Position numbers and translations under genes: made by a program | Origin: Beroe ovata | Lineage: Eukaryota; Ctenophora; Nuda; Beroida; Beroidae | Assembly (NCBI GenBank): GCA_946803715.1 | Contig: CAMPET010000010.1 | Location: forward strand, 326,846-390,845 | DNA length: 64,000 nt | Reading direction: 5' to 3' | Shown: one piece after another, positions 12,666-24,640 of the stretch | Layout: every line of letters starts with the position of its first letter | Numbering within the stretch: the stretch's first letter is position 1 | The notes under the pieces: model-generated | Database searches by the model: none | Seen by the model: the letters and a program-made list of their open reading frames with translations, nothing else | What the model was told of the DNA's origin: nothing

Positions 12666-15600
12666 CTAGAAAACCATCTCCCCGGTGATTGAATACAGGG
12701 CAGTCCTCGCCTCTTTGCTCATGGGGCCGGAACCTCGGGCCCTCTCCCTCAGGAGACGAACCACACGCCTGTCCCCGATATTGAGTTCCTTTACCGCCCG
12801 CATGACCTGCAGAAAATAGTAGCCAGTAGGTGGTCACGACTCCATTTCCCATAGAGTACACTATTTCACATAGTGATAAAGTACACGTCATAGTCATACT
12901 CATAGAGTACTATCTTTTCCGAGGATATGCTCATTTTGGAGGAGGTACGTTGACTGTTGGATTTGAAACGAACAGTCCCCTACTTGAAATTCAAGTTGAA
13001 TTCAATGGATGTTTCTACCTGAATTCTGACGAATATGGAGGAGTCTAGCTCGAGAATATCGAGGAGCTGGTTGAGTAGACTCTTCCCCTTTATCCCCAGA
13101 ACAGACAGAGACATCGCCCCCTGTGCTCTGATGTCCTCGTTCACATCGTCCAACTTCCGGATCACAACTTGTTGCATCTTAGCGTGGAGCCCCAGTGCTG
13201 TTATGGCCTTCGCTGCGGTTGTTCTTACTTCCCTGTTGTGGAATGTAGGTCTCATAAGAAAAATCTGGGTCAGCATTGCAAGGATGGCCCGGCAAGGTGG
13301 ACCCGTGGTGATATTGCCACTGGCAGAGAGTAGGATAAATATACTGCTAAGTGAGCACTGTACATTGAAGTAACAATGCACATTGTGATTAAGTATACAG
13401 TGATCTATGATGATTGATGCTGATAGTGGCCTATAACATCACTGTAAACCCCTGCCCTCTACCTTGAACACTCGTCGTAGAGCACTGTCTCCAGGTCGGT
13501 AAAAACCTGCTGAGATAGTCCATGTTCCTCGATACACACTTTGTAATCCTCCTGGAAAGGAAAAGTCAGCAGAAAGTATTCGCCTTGAATATCACCTAAA
13601 TTTGAAAAAAAACTGGAACAAACACATTCTGAAAAATGGCCGGGAACGCAAGCAAGACTCACAATGAGCTGTGCCGCTGCGTTTCTATTTTCCAACTTCA
13701 CCGCCCGTTTCATCTGATGTAGACACGACCGTACCACCTCAGGGGAATGATGGAGGAGATTCTTGGTGAGGGAAACGAGACACAGCGACTGCAGATCCTC
13801 GTCTCCTGCCTCCAGGAAATGTAGGAGACATTCCTCCACATCCTTGTCCGTGATGTAGAAATACGCACACACCAGTGCAGCACGTGATGCTAGGAGATTA
13901 TCAGTTCCTACTGATCTTTCCTCACTATCCTCACTCTCCATCAACGAGTGTTCCCCCTCCATCTCCTCATTCTCCTCATCCTCTCTCGTCTCTCCTCCCT
14001 CCTCCTTCCTCACTTTGTAGTGTGATCCCCGTCTAATCAAATTGATCAGGAGACCGTGAAGCACTCTAAACTGGACCGATTGTTTGTTTATCAGATGTGG
14101 ACTCCGACTGCGTCGTAACGCCTCGAGCAGCGTGTGTCGGAGATCCCTGCTCCCATATTTCAGTGCTTGGAGTACAATCTCGAGAGCAGCTGTATCCCAC
14201 ACCCCTATTTCTAGGAGTGACATGCTTGTCTCGATCAGAACAAACATGTTGTCGTCCGTGTAAACCTGCGGTGGGAGAGATCACTGTAAATTGGAGATCA
14301 CAGTTCCTATAGTGTGGTGATACCGCACTACAGTGGACTATACACCACTATAGTGGACTATACACCACTATAGTGGACTATACAGCACTATAGTGGACTA
14401 TACAGCACTATAGTGGTGATACAGCACAACAACTAATGATGCTATATGAGTGGGAATGCAGATACTAGTTAAATAAGAGCTGCGTGGCTGTGGGAGACCT
14501 GTGGGTGGAATGGAGTAGAACTGAGGTGGGAAACTGAGTGCAAAGATGTCTGTGTAGAAGTGTCGTGCAGGGGTGATCACAGCTCTTGCTAGTGAGGAGA
14601 GCTGTGTAAGTGAGAGGAATGAACCGGTGGCATGAGTAGATGCCGCGTGAGTGGAAAATGGGAATTAAGTTGGAGATGAGTGGGGAGTGAGTGATGCTCA
14701 GGGTGGGAGCACTGGGCGCTCTACCGTTTCTTTGAGGGCATTGATGATGGCATAACTAGGTCTGTTCATGTACAGTATCCGCAGGTCTCTAACTGCTTCC
14801 TTTCTCACTTTGGCGATCTCGCTTTTCAGATTGTTGTTGATTAAGAACTGAAAACTCATGGACATTATTTGAGTACTAGTCCTGGGTGACAGATTGAACA
14901 GAAAGATCTGTCAACATCTGACAACAGCTGAAAACATCTGACAACATCTGCCAACATCTGACAACATCTGACAACATCTGCCAACAGCTGACAACATCTG
15001 ACAACATCTGACAACAGCTGACCACAGTTGTCACCTGCACTCGCTCGTTCTGTGCCAGCACGGCTCCTGTGTTCTCGGGGGCTGTGACCTGTGCTGCGAA
15101 CCCTTTCAACCGCTGCAGACTGACTGAAGCTAACACTGAAAGTTGCACTAAACCCGATTGATAAGACGGAAAATCGGAATGCAGGTTTTCCCGATTTTCC
15201 AAGTTTCTTCATCTTGTATAGGAAACTGTGCTGTCATTCGATGAAATTGTATGAACTATGAATTGAAGACTTAACTCTTACTCGCTACCGTAGCAAGGTA
15301 GGCATGCAGATACCTGACGCCAATAACCATGCACGTAACAATGTAACATCAGCTACATGAATCATGATTGATGATTCATAAGTCAAGACGCTACTAGACA
15401 ATGTCACATAAGTATTCAACTTTAAATTTTCAAACATGACACATGAAGTTGGGTAAACTGTAGCTTCAACTTTTTAAGAGTCAGATCCCAGACTCAGAGG
15501 GCTGATGATTAAATTAAACAGTAATTACTGGAGTAATTTGCAACTCAAGTAATTACTAATTAGCACGCGGCGTTATAGTGACCAAGTTATTGACAACAGG

Positions 15601-18600
15601 CGCGCGGCGCCTTTAAACCATGCTCAATTTGAGAGATGAAAACTTTTCTTATTCCGAGTATTATGCGCTCGACGTATATGATTACAAATATTCGATTTTT
15701 GTGCCAATATTCGATTTTTGTGGAACAAGACGACAATTTTTGTCACACCAATCCCCACACTGTTACCAGCTTTCTCGTTTTCACTGAGTCTGGGATTATT
15801 GACATTATCTGAGGTCATCTTTAAAAACCATACCATGTAGTTTCATGAGAGGTTCAAGCATTTCAGAAAGCAAAATCATTCAGACAAATCGAGTGAATCG
15901 TCTCATTCATATATTTACCTCTTTGCTTAGCTCTTGCAAGTTTTGATCTGAAACAAGGATAGGCAATATAATAGTGATCACTTTTTGTAATGAACAAATG
16001 AACATGAGGAATGAACATGAGGAAATGACCGGTATTCATGAATACCTGCTGAACACCCGCACACTCTCTGATTTGGTATTTTCCCTGCTGAGTGCCGGTT
16101 GTTGTTGCTGTGACTGGTTTGCAATGCGCCGTACCGGCGCCAGATAGACGCCGTTATGCCAAGTCCGGGTAGGGCGCGGGTATATGTTCCATTCTTTCCG
16201 ACTCTGGGAGAGAGGGGACTAGGATGTGAATGTGTAAATCTCTTCATCCGTATGGGAATGAGAAGTAAAATACAGGTTGCACGGAAAACACCAATTGATA
16301 AATGGTGTCAATTAGATATCAATTATTGTGACCCTTCTCCACTAATGCCAGCTTCTCAAGACTCAGTTTCACAATTACTATTATACATCCCGACTTTAGC
16401 AATATTTACTCACGAGTCTACTCCACTTGATGGAATCAGTGGTAGTACCATCCACATCGTATTCCGACCTGCCCTCTCCTTGCTGTGTCCGTGACATCCG
16501 TGATGATACTGAAACTCAGTGTAAACAACAAACAAACAAACAGACAGATATCAAACAAACAGACATGACGCAAACATGAAACAAGCAAACAGACAAACAA
16601 ACAAACAAACAGACAAACAAACAAACAAACACGATTACCATGTGTGGGAGATGGCACATTCGGGTCTCTCTCCCGCGAGTTATCCACAATAGCCTGGATG
16701 TGATCGTATACCTTCCCAACCTTGTCTAACAACTGATTAAACTCTTCCCGCTGAAATCTCTAGAGTTTCAACGTCAGATCTCTCCAGAAAAAGCGATGGG
16801 GGAAGGGGGATAAAATGGGGGGGTGGGAAGATGGGGGAAATTGGGGATAGAGGGCCTAAGGAGGGTTGAGGGGATAAGAACATTATAAATCTACACAATC
16901 ATGGTAAGTTGACGAGCGCGCAGCTGCTGTGTAATTCATTTTTAATGACGTGGTTATGAATCACAGTTTACAGCTGAAGTAAGTTTCGCAACTTTCAACA
17001 GGAATTTTCCGAGAAATAGTCGATACGGAGTTAATATTTCGCATTAATCACAGGGTTACGTCTGTAGCAGTTTTAAATTGATATTTCGCCACTTCATTCG
17101 GTGCACAGAACTTCAAGCAAGCTGAGCTGAGTTTCGTTTATATAGCTCACGTGGGCCATGCATTGTCTTGTATGATCAGAGTGTTAACGTGACGTGATGT
17201 TACAATGGGAGCTGGTCCATGCAAATGGACTTCCTGACTTACTTCTTACGATGTAACCCAAGGAAACGCTCTGCCATCCATAGACTGTCGTCTCGAGGTT
17301 TTGGGACAAAAATTCTGGTTCTCAAATACAGGGTGTCCCTAAAACACCACAAAATAAGACGCTCATATCTCAGTAATTTTGATTGGAGTTTCTGGATGAT
17401 ATTTGGAGTCAGTTGAAATTTTGATTAGGAATACTTATGTCCAACACCTATCCAGAAACTCCAATCAGTGGCCGAGTTATGAGCGTCTACTTTTGTGGCG
17501 TTTTGGACACCCTATAGCTATATAGTGTATAGCTGTATTGAATATTGTGGTGCTCAACTATCAAATTGTGGTGGCGAATAACCGTGACAAAATTGTGCCA
17601 AATTTAGTCACGGTTTTTACAAACTGGGTGTTTTGAATTGGGAAGTGGTAGCCAGTTGACAACAATAATGATTGGTGATACTCAATGATTCGCGAGAAGA
17701 CAAAATACAGAAGCTGCTGCTTGTACCCAGCTAATTACCCGTTTTCGCAGGAATATCTGAAATGAGTATTTGACATAAATACTCATCATAATGATTATAA
17801 TATGCCGGTCTCTACTGTTGGTAAGAGAAACATAATATGACACGAAGGTCGAACAACTTGGACTAATAACCTTTAACATGGCAGGTGTACTGTTCTCTGC
17901 CGTCCCCAGTAACAGTGTCAAAGTAAGTTTCACACCAGGCGTATACAACGACATAACCAGTGCATGTCTCATCAGCATTACATCTCTCTAAACAATAAGA
18001 GTCCTGATAAAGTGTCATGCCGGCTTTGTCTCCATTTGGTCCGCGGCAAGCACCGACACTTTCAGTGTAAGAACTGCTATCGTCATAGGCTGAAGGAATG
18101 TCAGCCTATTAGATCATAAGGTGTTTCCAATCGTGCTTGGAGTGCGATAACTTCGAACTTTTCATCTTATAAATTAAGTTTGAAATTGAAAATTCGTCCT
18201 ATAGTCCCCGGTCTTCATATTTTTACTCCGCACTCTGTAGTGTCACAAAGAGCAATAGCCTTTGGCCGACCTGACCCTCGAAGGAATTTTAGCCTTCAGG
18301 CGATGAAACCTGCAGTGAATTGTGCTTGGCAGATCTTAGCACACAGGAGGGGGCCGAATACTAAAACATGTATTTCTATTAAAGGGACCAAGGTAGTCAA
18401 TCTTCGGAGGGGCGCACTCGAAAGAGGTTATCATCTGCTGCCTAGGCAAGGGGATTCTACTAGAAGTCCGAGCAGATTGTAAAACTCTCCGTGCAAAGAC
18501 CTGCCCCATCCCCCAAGGAGAGGGTCAGTTGGTATTGTAAACATGTGAACTAACCTTTAACATGGCAGGTGTACTGTTCCCTGCCGTCCCCAGTAACAGT

Positions 18601-21600
18601 GTCAAAGTAAGTTTCACACCAGTTGTATACAACGACATAACCAGTGCATGTATCATCAGCATTGCATCTGTCTAAACAATAAGAATCTTGATAAAGTGTC
18701 ATGCCAGCTTTGTCTCCATTTGGTCCACGACAAGCACCGACACTTTCAGTGTAAGAACTGCTATCGTCATCGGCTGAAGGAATGTCAACCCATTTAATAT
18801 TTTGGGTAATAAGATGTCTTCAATCGTGCTTCAAGTGCGTCAACTTGAAATTTTTGAAAGTGAAGAAATAAGTAGCACTCGCCATTATAAACAACTGCAG
18901 CCATGAGGTGGAGTAAGAGGGTGATAACAGCCGTCCTCTTCAGTAACCTCATCTCCAGCATCACACGTGACCTCATTAGTGGCTCATCAGGACCTAATTT
19001 CACTCAAGGTCATATTAGTGGGTGCGTGGTTGTTCTAGGTCACGACGTAACGTGTACTATAATTCACAAACAATGGCACTGCTACCATTTTGATACTATA
19101 TATAGCAAGACTTATTAAAACTTTGAAACCCGTTTGCTCCGAACGGTGTGTGAAGAGCAACACAAAAATAAACGATGCACAGAGAGAGAGGCAAGGAAGA
19201 AATCAAATCGAGAGTAGTCTCAAATCGAGAGTAGTCTCTATGAATTAGAAGTTGATCGTAAGGGATGAATTTAGATAGCACACGGTAGGCAAGTTCTTTT
19301 ATGAGATCACTGGGGCAAAATCCTACTACCTTCAAGCTTACTTATAATGTAAAATTGGATGAATAATATAAAATTGTGGTTAGCTATAGTCGTTCGGGTA
19401 GGGTCCCACAATAGGTACGTGGCCCCACAAAGACTGTTCATGATCAATACCGGATCCATTAGGTAGTTGAACAATTGGGGGCGGGTCATTAAATTCAAGA
19501 TTTGGGGTGCCTGGGCATTGTCTATTGAACGTGACACTTGACAAATTGTACCGAGATGATTGCTTCATTATATTATGTGCTAAATTTGCAGGGGGAATAA
19601 TCCCAGGTCATTGCAAGAATGATTAATAATGGGTATGATTATTAATGGGTATGATTATTAATGGGTATGATTCAATGGGTATAACTAATAGTTAGTTGCG
19701 CTAATAACCTGTAACCACGCCAGTATTAATGTGTATCACTGTTATAAAAGTAAGTTAATTTTTAGTTAAGTTATATTATCAAAAGTAAGGAAACACGTCA
19801 GTTTAACCGCATGCAACTTCTGTTAGAATCATCCAGAGTCCAGACTATGTACGGTTTACGCAGACTCGGGGACTTTTCTTGTTGTTATTTAAATCTTCAA
19901 ATTTTGAGCATGAAAAAATTCCGTCTCGGCATTCCCGCTGTGATTTCCTGTTGAAAGTTGCGTAAAAAAAGTCGTAATCGACGAGAGCGGATCCCGAAGC
20001 ATATGTCAAGTGAGGGATGAATATGTCAAGGATATAGTGAGGGATAAATGGCACTGTTTAGGGATGTTGCTGAATATATTAGCGCACGTACTCACCAGCA
20101 ACTCGTAGCTACTGCCCCGCCTGTCCAGCCATGGCACGTGCGCGTCAAATGGTTGACATGACAACTCAATGGGAGATCTGGGAACGAGTGGCAGTGTATG
20201 CCAGATGGGTTGATGTGATGACTTCTTCCCCCACAACAATTCCTGCAGTGCTATGTCCGATTTCGTTGTGGTCGGTAACTGAAATGAAACTTAGTACTTT
20301 AGTTATGCGTGTTTTGTAACTGTGTGTACTGTGTTAACTGTTTTATGTGCTCGCGTGACTGTGTGTGTGTGTGCGTCTGTGCGTGCTTGTGTCTGACGTC
20401 TGTGTTTGTGCGTGTGTTTGTGTGTGTTTGTTTGTGTCTGTATTTGTGTCTGTGTGTGTGTTTGTGAGTTAATTTTGAGTAGTCGCTTGTCAGTTGTCAT
20501 TGTTCATTCTAGCTATGAGTTAACTCACTGTGATACGTGTCGTAACGCTGCTACTCGCACCTTTAGTTGACTTCACGGATTTGGGTGTGGTCTCTCCCAG
20601 TGAACCCTCAGAGGGAAACGGAAGCGGACCTGTGCGGTGTAAATAAATTAAACTTATTTCTCAAAAATGTGCGACAAAGTGTTCCACGACAACAATTGTC
20701 GATATGTAACCGAAACTCGACAGAGAGATCAACTGATAATTGTGCGTTTTGACACCATGTGTCCCCCTACTACCTAAGTTGACAGTGCTCATAGCTGCAG
20801 CCCTCTCCCCCACCGCGATCCGCTCTGTGGACGGTGTCAACTTGTCTGAACTGATGGAGCTCATGGAGCTAGTCATGCGCGCTCTCTTTCCCTCCAGAAC
20901 CTCTTGTCGGTGTAGGAGGAGGAGTTGCTCTATCCTGTTTTCCAGCCACCTCACTCGCTCCTGTAGTCGTACTGATTCCTCCTGTGTGTTAGGTGCGGAC
21001 TGTGAGACAAAGGGGAAGTAATTCCTCCTGTGTGTTAGGTGCGAACTGTGAGACAATGGGGAAGTACCGTTATCGAGAAGATACTGCCGATTACATCTGA
21101 GTTATGTCGGATCTAGCTATAAATTTCGAATGATATATGCAACAAAATGGAAGATTATAAACCAACATGTATATAAACATAATAAACGAATTCATAACTG
21201 AAGATGGAATCATAGTATAGGTTGTAACCATAGCAACTGCGAGATTTCATTTTTGGATCATTCTATTTTATTGAAAGTTTATAACTCGTCATCAGTCAAA
21301 TGAAACGTGAATTTGCTGCTCTATCTACGGAAAACAAACAATTGTCACTTTTTAGTGCCGACTAGTATTCTGTGTGTCATGAATTTATGGATAGAACAAA
21401 AAGATCGCTGTTCCATGCATCTCTACCCAACACCTGATACCTTGGTTCGAATCCAAGCACACGGAATAATCCTGGCTATGGTCCAGAACTCACCCTGTTA
21501 GTTGAGGTCACGTGTTTCTGAAGGTCGACACGGGAGTGCATAAGCTCGGTGTGCATCTTCTCTATGCACGCCACTACAACAGCACCGTTCTGAGCCTGCA

Positions 21601-22505
21601 GATGGGCATTGGTTTATACACATCGGTGAAATGCAAAGAATTACCTCGGTACCATAGGTTTCGTATGCAATATTGATCCATCGAAGAGGAAAAAGAGGAG
21701 TGGGCCCGATATACAGCGAGCTAAGAAATTTTAGGGAGGAAGGTGGCATATTCACCTGCTCTAAGAGGGAAGCAGCAGACGAGAGGAACTTCTCCCCAAA
21801 GCCCTCGTTAGCCTCAGCTATATCAAGAATTTCGCGCAGAGCAGAGTGAATGTCATGAAGATACGCCAGCTGTGATAGGAATTGTGATGGGTTGTGAAAC
21901 GTGCTATCATTGGTTACTATCTGGCATTTGCTGGTGACCATTCACTATAGCATGCTTGTGGTCTAAATTAATTACATCATTCAGGAAATGGTAGATTCTA
22001 TCATATGCGTCAGGGAATGAAGTATAACAGTGAGCCCCAGTGGCAAATACCTGCTCACTCAACATAAGATCGCATCTCTGATTTATGCTTTCTAACCCAT
22101 TTATTTTGGCTTTACTCGGCTGAAATGTTGTTGTTCATGCAGTTAGCTGCTCTGCTACATCATATACAAGTTTTCAAGCAATAATCGCGTTCACATGCAT
22201 CCAACAATAAGCATACACTCAAACACTGCAAGCAAAACAGATAACATACTATGTGCTCATTCTAGAAAACATATGAAAATGAAGTTACAGCAAGCTTCCT
22301 CAACAAGCCTATCGGAGCAGTGTAATAGCCGATACCGACTGATTGAACTCACAGACTTATTCATCTCAGGGGATAACCCTTTGAACACCGCTGTCAGAGC
22401 ACTCATGTCTGAGAGACTCTCTCCGCCGAGAGTACCGGCATTGGATGACAGGGGATTGGAGTGAGGTTGAGTGGAGATGGTGCTCTGATGAGTGGTACTC
22501 AACAT
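12666..22505 (-). CDS. Coiled-coil and HEAT-repeat protein, uncharacterised
   Basis: A spliced minus-strand gene. 5' part: 22353-22505 (ATG at 22505), 22051-22119, 21756-21920, 21494-21595, 20774-20999 and probably 20096-20177. These encode a helical, coiled-coil-like region (ESVRLQERVRWLENRIEQ). 3' part: 16639-16750, a small exon near 16040-16110, about 15930-15958, 15035-15112, 14725-14847, 13663-14265, 13463-13551, 13019-13319 and 12666-12806 (TAG stop). These encode HEAT repeats (EVRTTAAKAITALGL, EDIRAQGAMSLSVLGIKGKS, VMRAVKELNIGDRRVV) with an acidic loop around 13920-14010. Splice phases agree from 16750 down except at the small exons, and one join (20774 to 20177) is out of phase, so a micro-exon may be missing or there may be two genes. 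It resembles cilia/centrosome-type HEAT proteins, possibly HEATR4-like, but I cannot name it. A second gene lies inside the 20096-16750 intron. Confidence 0.65.
14318..14420. repeat. 20-bp tandem repeat in intron
   Basis: About five copies of a 20-bp unit (TATAGTGGACTATACACCAC and the variant ending AGCAC) lie in an intron of the HEAT-repeat gene. The unit is itself partly palindromic. Confidence 0.85.
14905..15022. repeat. 10-bp tandem repeat in intron
   Basis: About a dozen copies of AACATCTGAC and variants. The array produces an artificial open frame on the minus strand. A related array (ACAACACCTG) lies in the MEGF8 gene at about 30990-31055. Confidence 0.85.
16529..16635. repeat. AAAC/AGAC microsatellite
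   Basis: Simple repeat of AAAC with interspersed AGAC units in an intron of the HEAT-repeat gene. Confidence 0.9.
17330..17513. mobile_element. 184-bp inverted-repeat MITE
   Basis: Two arms of about 65 bp form an imperfect inverted repeat. The left arm begins AGGGTGTCCCTAAAACACCA, and the right arm ends with the complementary CGTTTTGGACACCCT. The arms share GACGCTCATA and GATTGGAGTTTCTGGAT. There is no coding capacity. Size, terminal inverted repeats and AT-rich flanks fit a non-autonomous DNA transposon; the superfamily cannot be fixed without target-site duplications, which are unclear here. Confidence 0.8.
17863..18964 (-). CDS. Small secreted protein with two PAN-like domains
   Basis: Two exons of identical length (219 bp, both phase 1-1), 18555-18773 and 17871-18089, encode nearly identical 73-residue cysteine-rich modules. 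Each holds GACRGPNGDKAGMTLYQ, a YCLxRCNAD motif, TCTGYVVVY, a WCETYFDTVTG motif and EQYTCHVKG, with six cysteines, resembling PAN/apple domains. Both are flanked by CCTTCAG acceptors. The first copy in transcript order ends at a GTTAGT donor; the second can read through to a TAG at 17863-17865. Upstream, a minus-strand frame around 18880-18964 encodes a probable signal peptide (MRLLKRTAVITLLLHLMAAV); its splice donor is uncertain, possibly a GC donor. PAN modules usually bind proteins or glycans outside the cell. The gene lies wholly inside an intron of the HEAT-repeat gene, same strand. Confidence 0.6.
19617..19685. repeat. 16-bp tandem repeat
   Basis: About four copies of AATGGGTATGATTATT with small variations. 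Confidence 0.85.
20355..20470. repeat. TG-rich microsatellite
   Basis: Degenerate (TG)n/(TTTG)n simple repeat. On the minus strand it makes an artificial Thr/Gln/His-rich open frame. Confidence 0.9.
20975..21066. repeat. 46-bp tandem duplication across a splice acceptor
   Basis: Units 20975-21020 and 21021-21066 are nearly identical. The boundary of the exon ending at 20999 lies in the first, so the second carries a spare acceptor (CTCACAG) and a copy of the exon start. 46 is not a multiple of three, so using the outer acceptor would change the reading frame. Confidence 0.8.
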
Positions 22506-22901
22506 TCCGCGAGTGGAGATTCTCCTCAAGTTGTACTGCTATTGTTCATATCACTTGTAGAAGAGGAAGGGTTACACGCTGTGTAACTGTTAAGAATAGT
22601 TAACTGTAGTAATAGTTAATTATTTAACCAAGAATGGTTTTTACTAATATGGTGCTCAAAATTTTTGGAATATTATTGGTTTCAGTTAAGTCAATAAGAC
22701 CAGAAGTTATAGAAGTTTCAAAATATGTACACAATATTACAATTTACATTTGAATTGAAAATTGAACTATCGTTTTGAAAATATCTCAATATAAAACTAA
22801 TATTTGCTACTTAAAACTGAACACAGAATAGGCTGTCAATGTATTGAAACCAAGTCCATTTTCAAATGAAGTTCACTTTCAATTCAGAACCATGCTCATC
22901 A
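22506..22901. other. Intergenic gap, nothing recognised
   Basis: AT-rich sequence between the 3' end of CCDC24 and the 5' end of the HEAT-repeat gene, both on the minus strand. It probably contains the HEAT-gene promoter and the CCDC24 3' UTR; no specific site is identified. Confidence 0.5.
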
Positions 22902-23903
22902 TCACTGTTGCCCAGCAGCTGAACTTGATGATTGCTTGAATGCATCGCGAGGAGGAGGTGGTTTTGGAGTAAGTCCTGGTTGTAGTCCTGGTTGTAGTCC
23001 CGGCTGTCTGCTTCCAGAAGAGGGAGAAGGTACTCTGAGGTCAAGTCCTTTCAGCACATTGTTCTGATCCCTTACTGGCATGTTGACCTTTTTCAAGGTC
23101 CTTTGTCTCCAGGACAGTTGTTTTTGAGTGGCTGGCAGTGATGGGAGCTTCTTCATGTCTGGCAAATCATTGTGTGGTGGTCTAGGAAGAGATTTCAGTT
23201 TAGGGGAACTAGGTCTCTTGTTTAGAACTTCTGCAAAAACTGGTTGGGAAACATCTAGAACCTTCTTTTCCAGTTCATCAGCAAAGTTCCTTAGTTCATT
23301 GAGTGATGGCTCTCCTGCAACGACACAATGTTGGTTTTGTATTTCAGTCTGTAGGAACTCAATATCAGCTTTTAGAACCTCATGCTCATCCCTGAATGCG
23401 GCCTGGATGTCAACAACAACTTTGTCAATCTCGAAAGCTGACATGCTATCTCTATACAAGGACAAATCAGAATAAGTAGTTGACTTCCTCCCAGTCGATG
23501 GTCGTGATGGTGTCATTCTTCCATTTGAAGATGAGGGCCTATTCTTTTGTGTAGCATAGTTGTACAAATTTTTCCTTTCTGATAAGAAATTCTGCAATAG
23601 ATGATTCTTAGTTGCATCAAGGTTGGTGATAAACTGCTGAACCTTTGCTACAATTTGTTCTCTCACAATTGGTGATTCAGGTAATCTGTTTACATGGGTA
23701 TTGACAGGAACAGTTTGATTTGCTTCTGTTGACCAAATGTCAAGAAGTAGGTATATTTCATCAAATAACTCCTGTGATTGTTCAATGAGGTCTTCACCTA
23801 TGATATGCTTTATTTCAGGTAACTCTATAGTTGGAGCATACAGCTCAATGACTTGCCAGAGACTCTGAGGTACTTGGTAAGGGGACCATTGTACCAATGC
23901 CAT
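22902..23903 (-). CDS. CCDC24: CCDC24-like coiled-coil protein
   Basis: A single 333-codon exon. The N-terminus (SLWQVIELYAPTIELPEIKHI, then IGEDLIEQSQEL) matches the signature region of vertebrate CCDC24, and the mid-region (SAFEIDKVVVDIQAAFRDEH, then the EVLKADIEFLQTEI helix) matches its second conserved block; length is close to the human protein. Residues about 240-333 are Pro/Ser-rich and probably disordered. The start at 23903 follows a TTTTGCAG acceptor at about 23918, so a 5' UTR intron is likely. A 17-codon upstream ORF begins at the ATG just before it in another frame. The molecular role of the family is unknown; I infer only a coiled-coil scaffold. Confidence 0.8.
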   Translation of the reverse strand: MALVQWSPYQVPQSLWQVIELYAPTIELPEIKHIIGEDLIEQSQELFDEIYLLLDIWSTEANQTVPVNTHVNRLPESPIVREQIVAKVQQFITNLDATKNHLLQNFLSERKNLYNYATQKNRPSSSNGRMTPSRPSTGRKSTTYSDLSLYRDSMSAFEIDKVVVDIQAAFRDEHEVLKADIEFLQTEIQNQHCVVAGEPSLNELRNFADELEKKVLDVSQPVFAEVLNKRPSSPKLKSLPRPPHNDLPDMKKLPSLPATQKQLSWRQRTLKKVNMPVRDQNNVLKGLDLRVPSPSSGSRQPGLQPGLQPGLTPKPPPPRDAFKQSSSSAAGQQ

Positions 23904-24379
23904 TTGTCATGCTTCTATACTCCTGCAAAACAAGTGCGGATAACTGCTGAATTATGAACTTCTTACAATTTACATAGCACTCAATAACTAATTAAAGGAG
24001 GGGCCAAGGATGGGAGACAATTTTGCCATGAATGCACTTACTTTGGATCTCATTGCTGATTGCACAAAGCAGGGCACAAAGCAAAGGGGGATACTGGGTG
24101 GGGGCAAAAAATTACAGCATTCTTGTTCAATGAACTTTTTTGTCCCAAATCTCCAGAAACTGACATACAATGTACTTTTGATTTTAGAAATGTTAAATCT
24201 TGCAACTCATAGACAAAAATTGTATATTACATAACCACTTTTACAACATAGGAAAATAAAAAGTGAAATCATAAGAAAATAAAAAGCTTTTTAGTGAAAT
24301 CGTACCTCATTAAGAAATTGCATCTCATAGTGAAATTGCACTTGTACCAAAAGTTTATGACCCAATTTTTATTGTCATT

Positions 24380-24600
24380 CTATTTGGCGTCTTTTTCTTG
24401 CGCGCATTGTCAGATTGTATCTGACCTGCTTTTGCGCGCGGCTTCATCGAAGGTCGATGAACTTGAAGACGCGTGTGTGGTGCGCAAGGCCTGTTTTTGC
24501 TTTCGATGCAGATGAAGGTGCGCGCGCCGCGCGCAAGAAACATTGTCATTCGATGATATATAACACCCTTCGAGAATTTCGCTTTGCGCGCGCGCGGCGC
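24380..24600. repeat. GC-rich dispersed element, copy 3
   Basis: GCGCGC tracts separated by words such as TTCATCGAAGGTCGATGA and CGAGAATTTCGCTTTGCGCG. It is related in composition and in part of its sequence to the copies at 7.3, 12.1 and 43.6 kb, with the end block in altered order or orientation. Confidence 0.5.
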
Positions 24601-24640
24601 AAACTTATTCTCAGACTTATTCGCGGCTTATATTGCATCA

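Noticed and set aside
13035-13373. 112-codon plus-strand frame
   Set aside because: Antisense to a well-supported HEAT-repeat exon (13019-13319).
14865-15212. Minus-strand frames with repeated VVRCCQ/LADVV motifs
   Set aside because: Produced by the 10-bp tandem repeat; only the segment at 15035-15112 looks like a true exon, in a different context.
16436-16732. Minus-strand frame with repeated VCLFVCLF
   Set aside because: Microsatellite translation; only its first part overlaps the true exon 16639-16750, where the frame continues to a good donor at 16639.
20303-20500. Thr/Gln/His-rich minus-strand frame
   Set aside because: Translation of a TG microsatellite.
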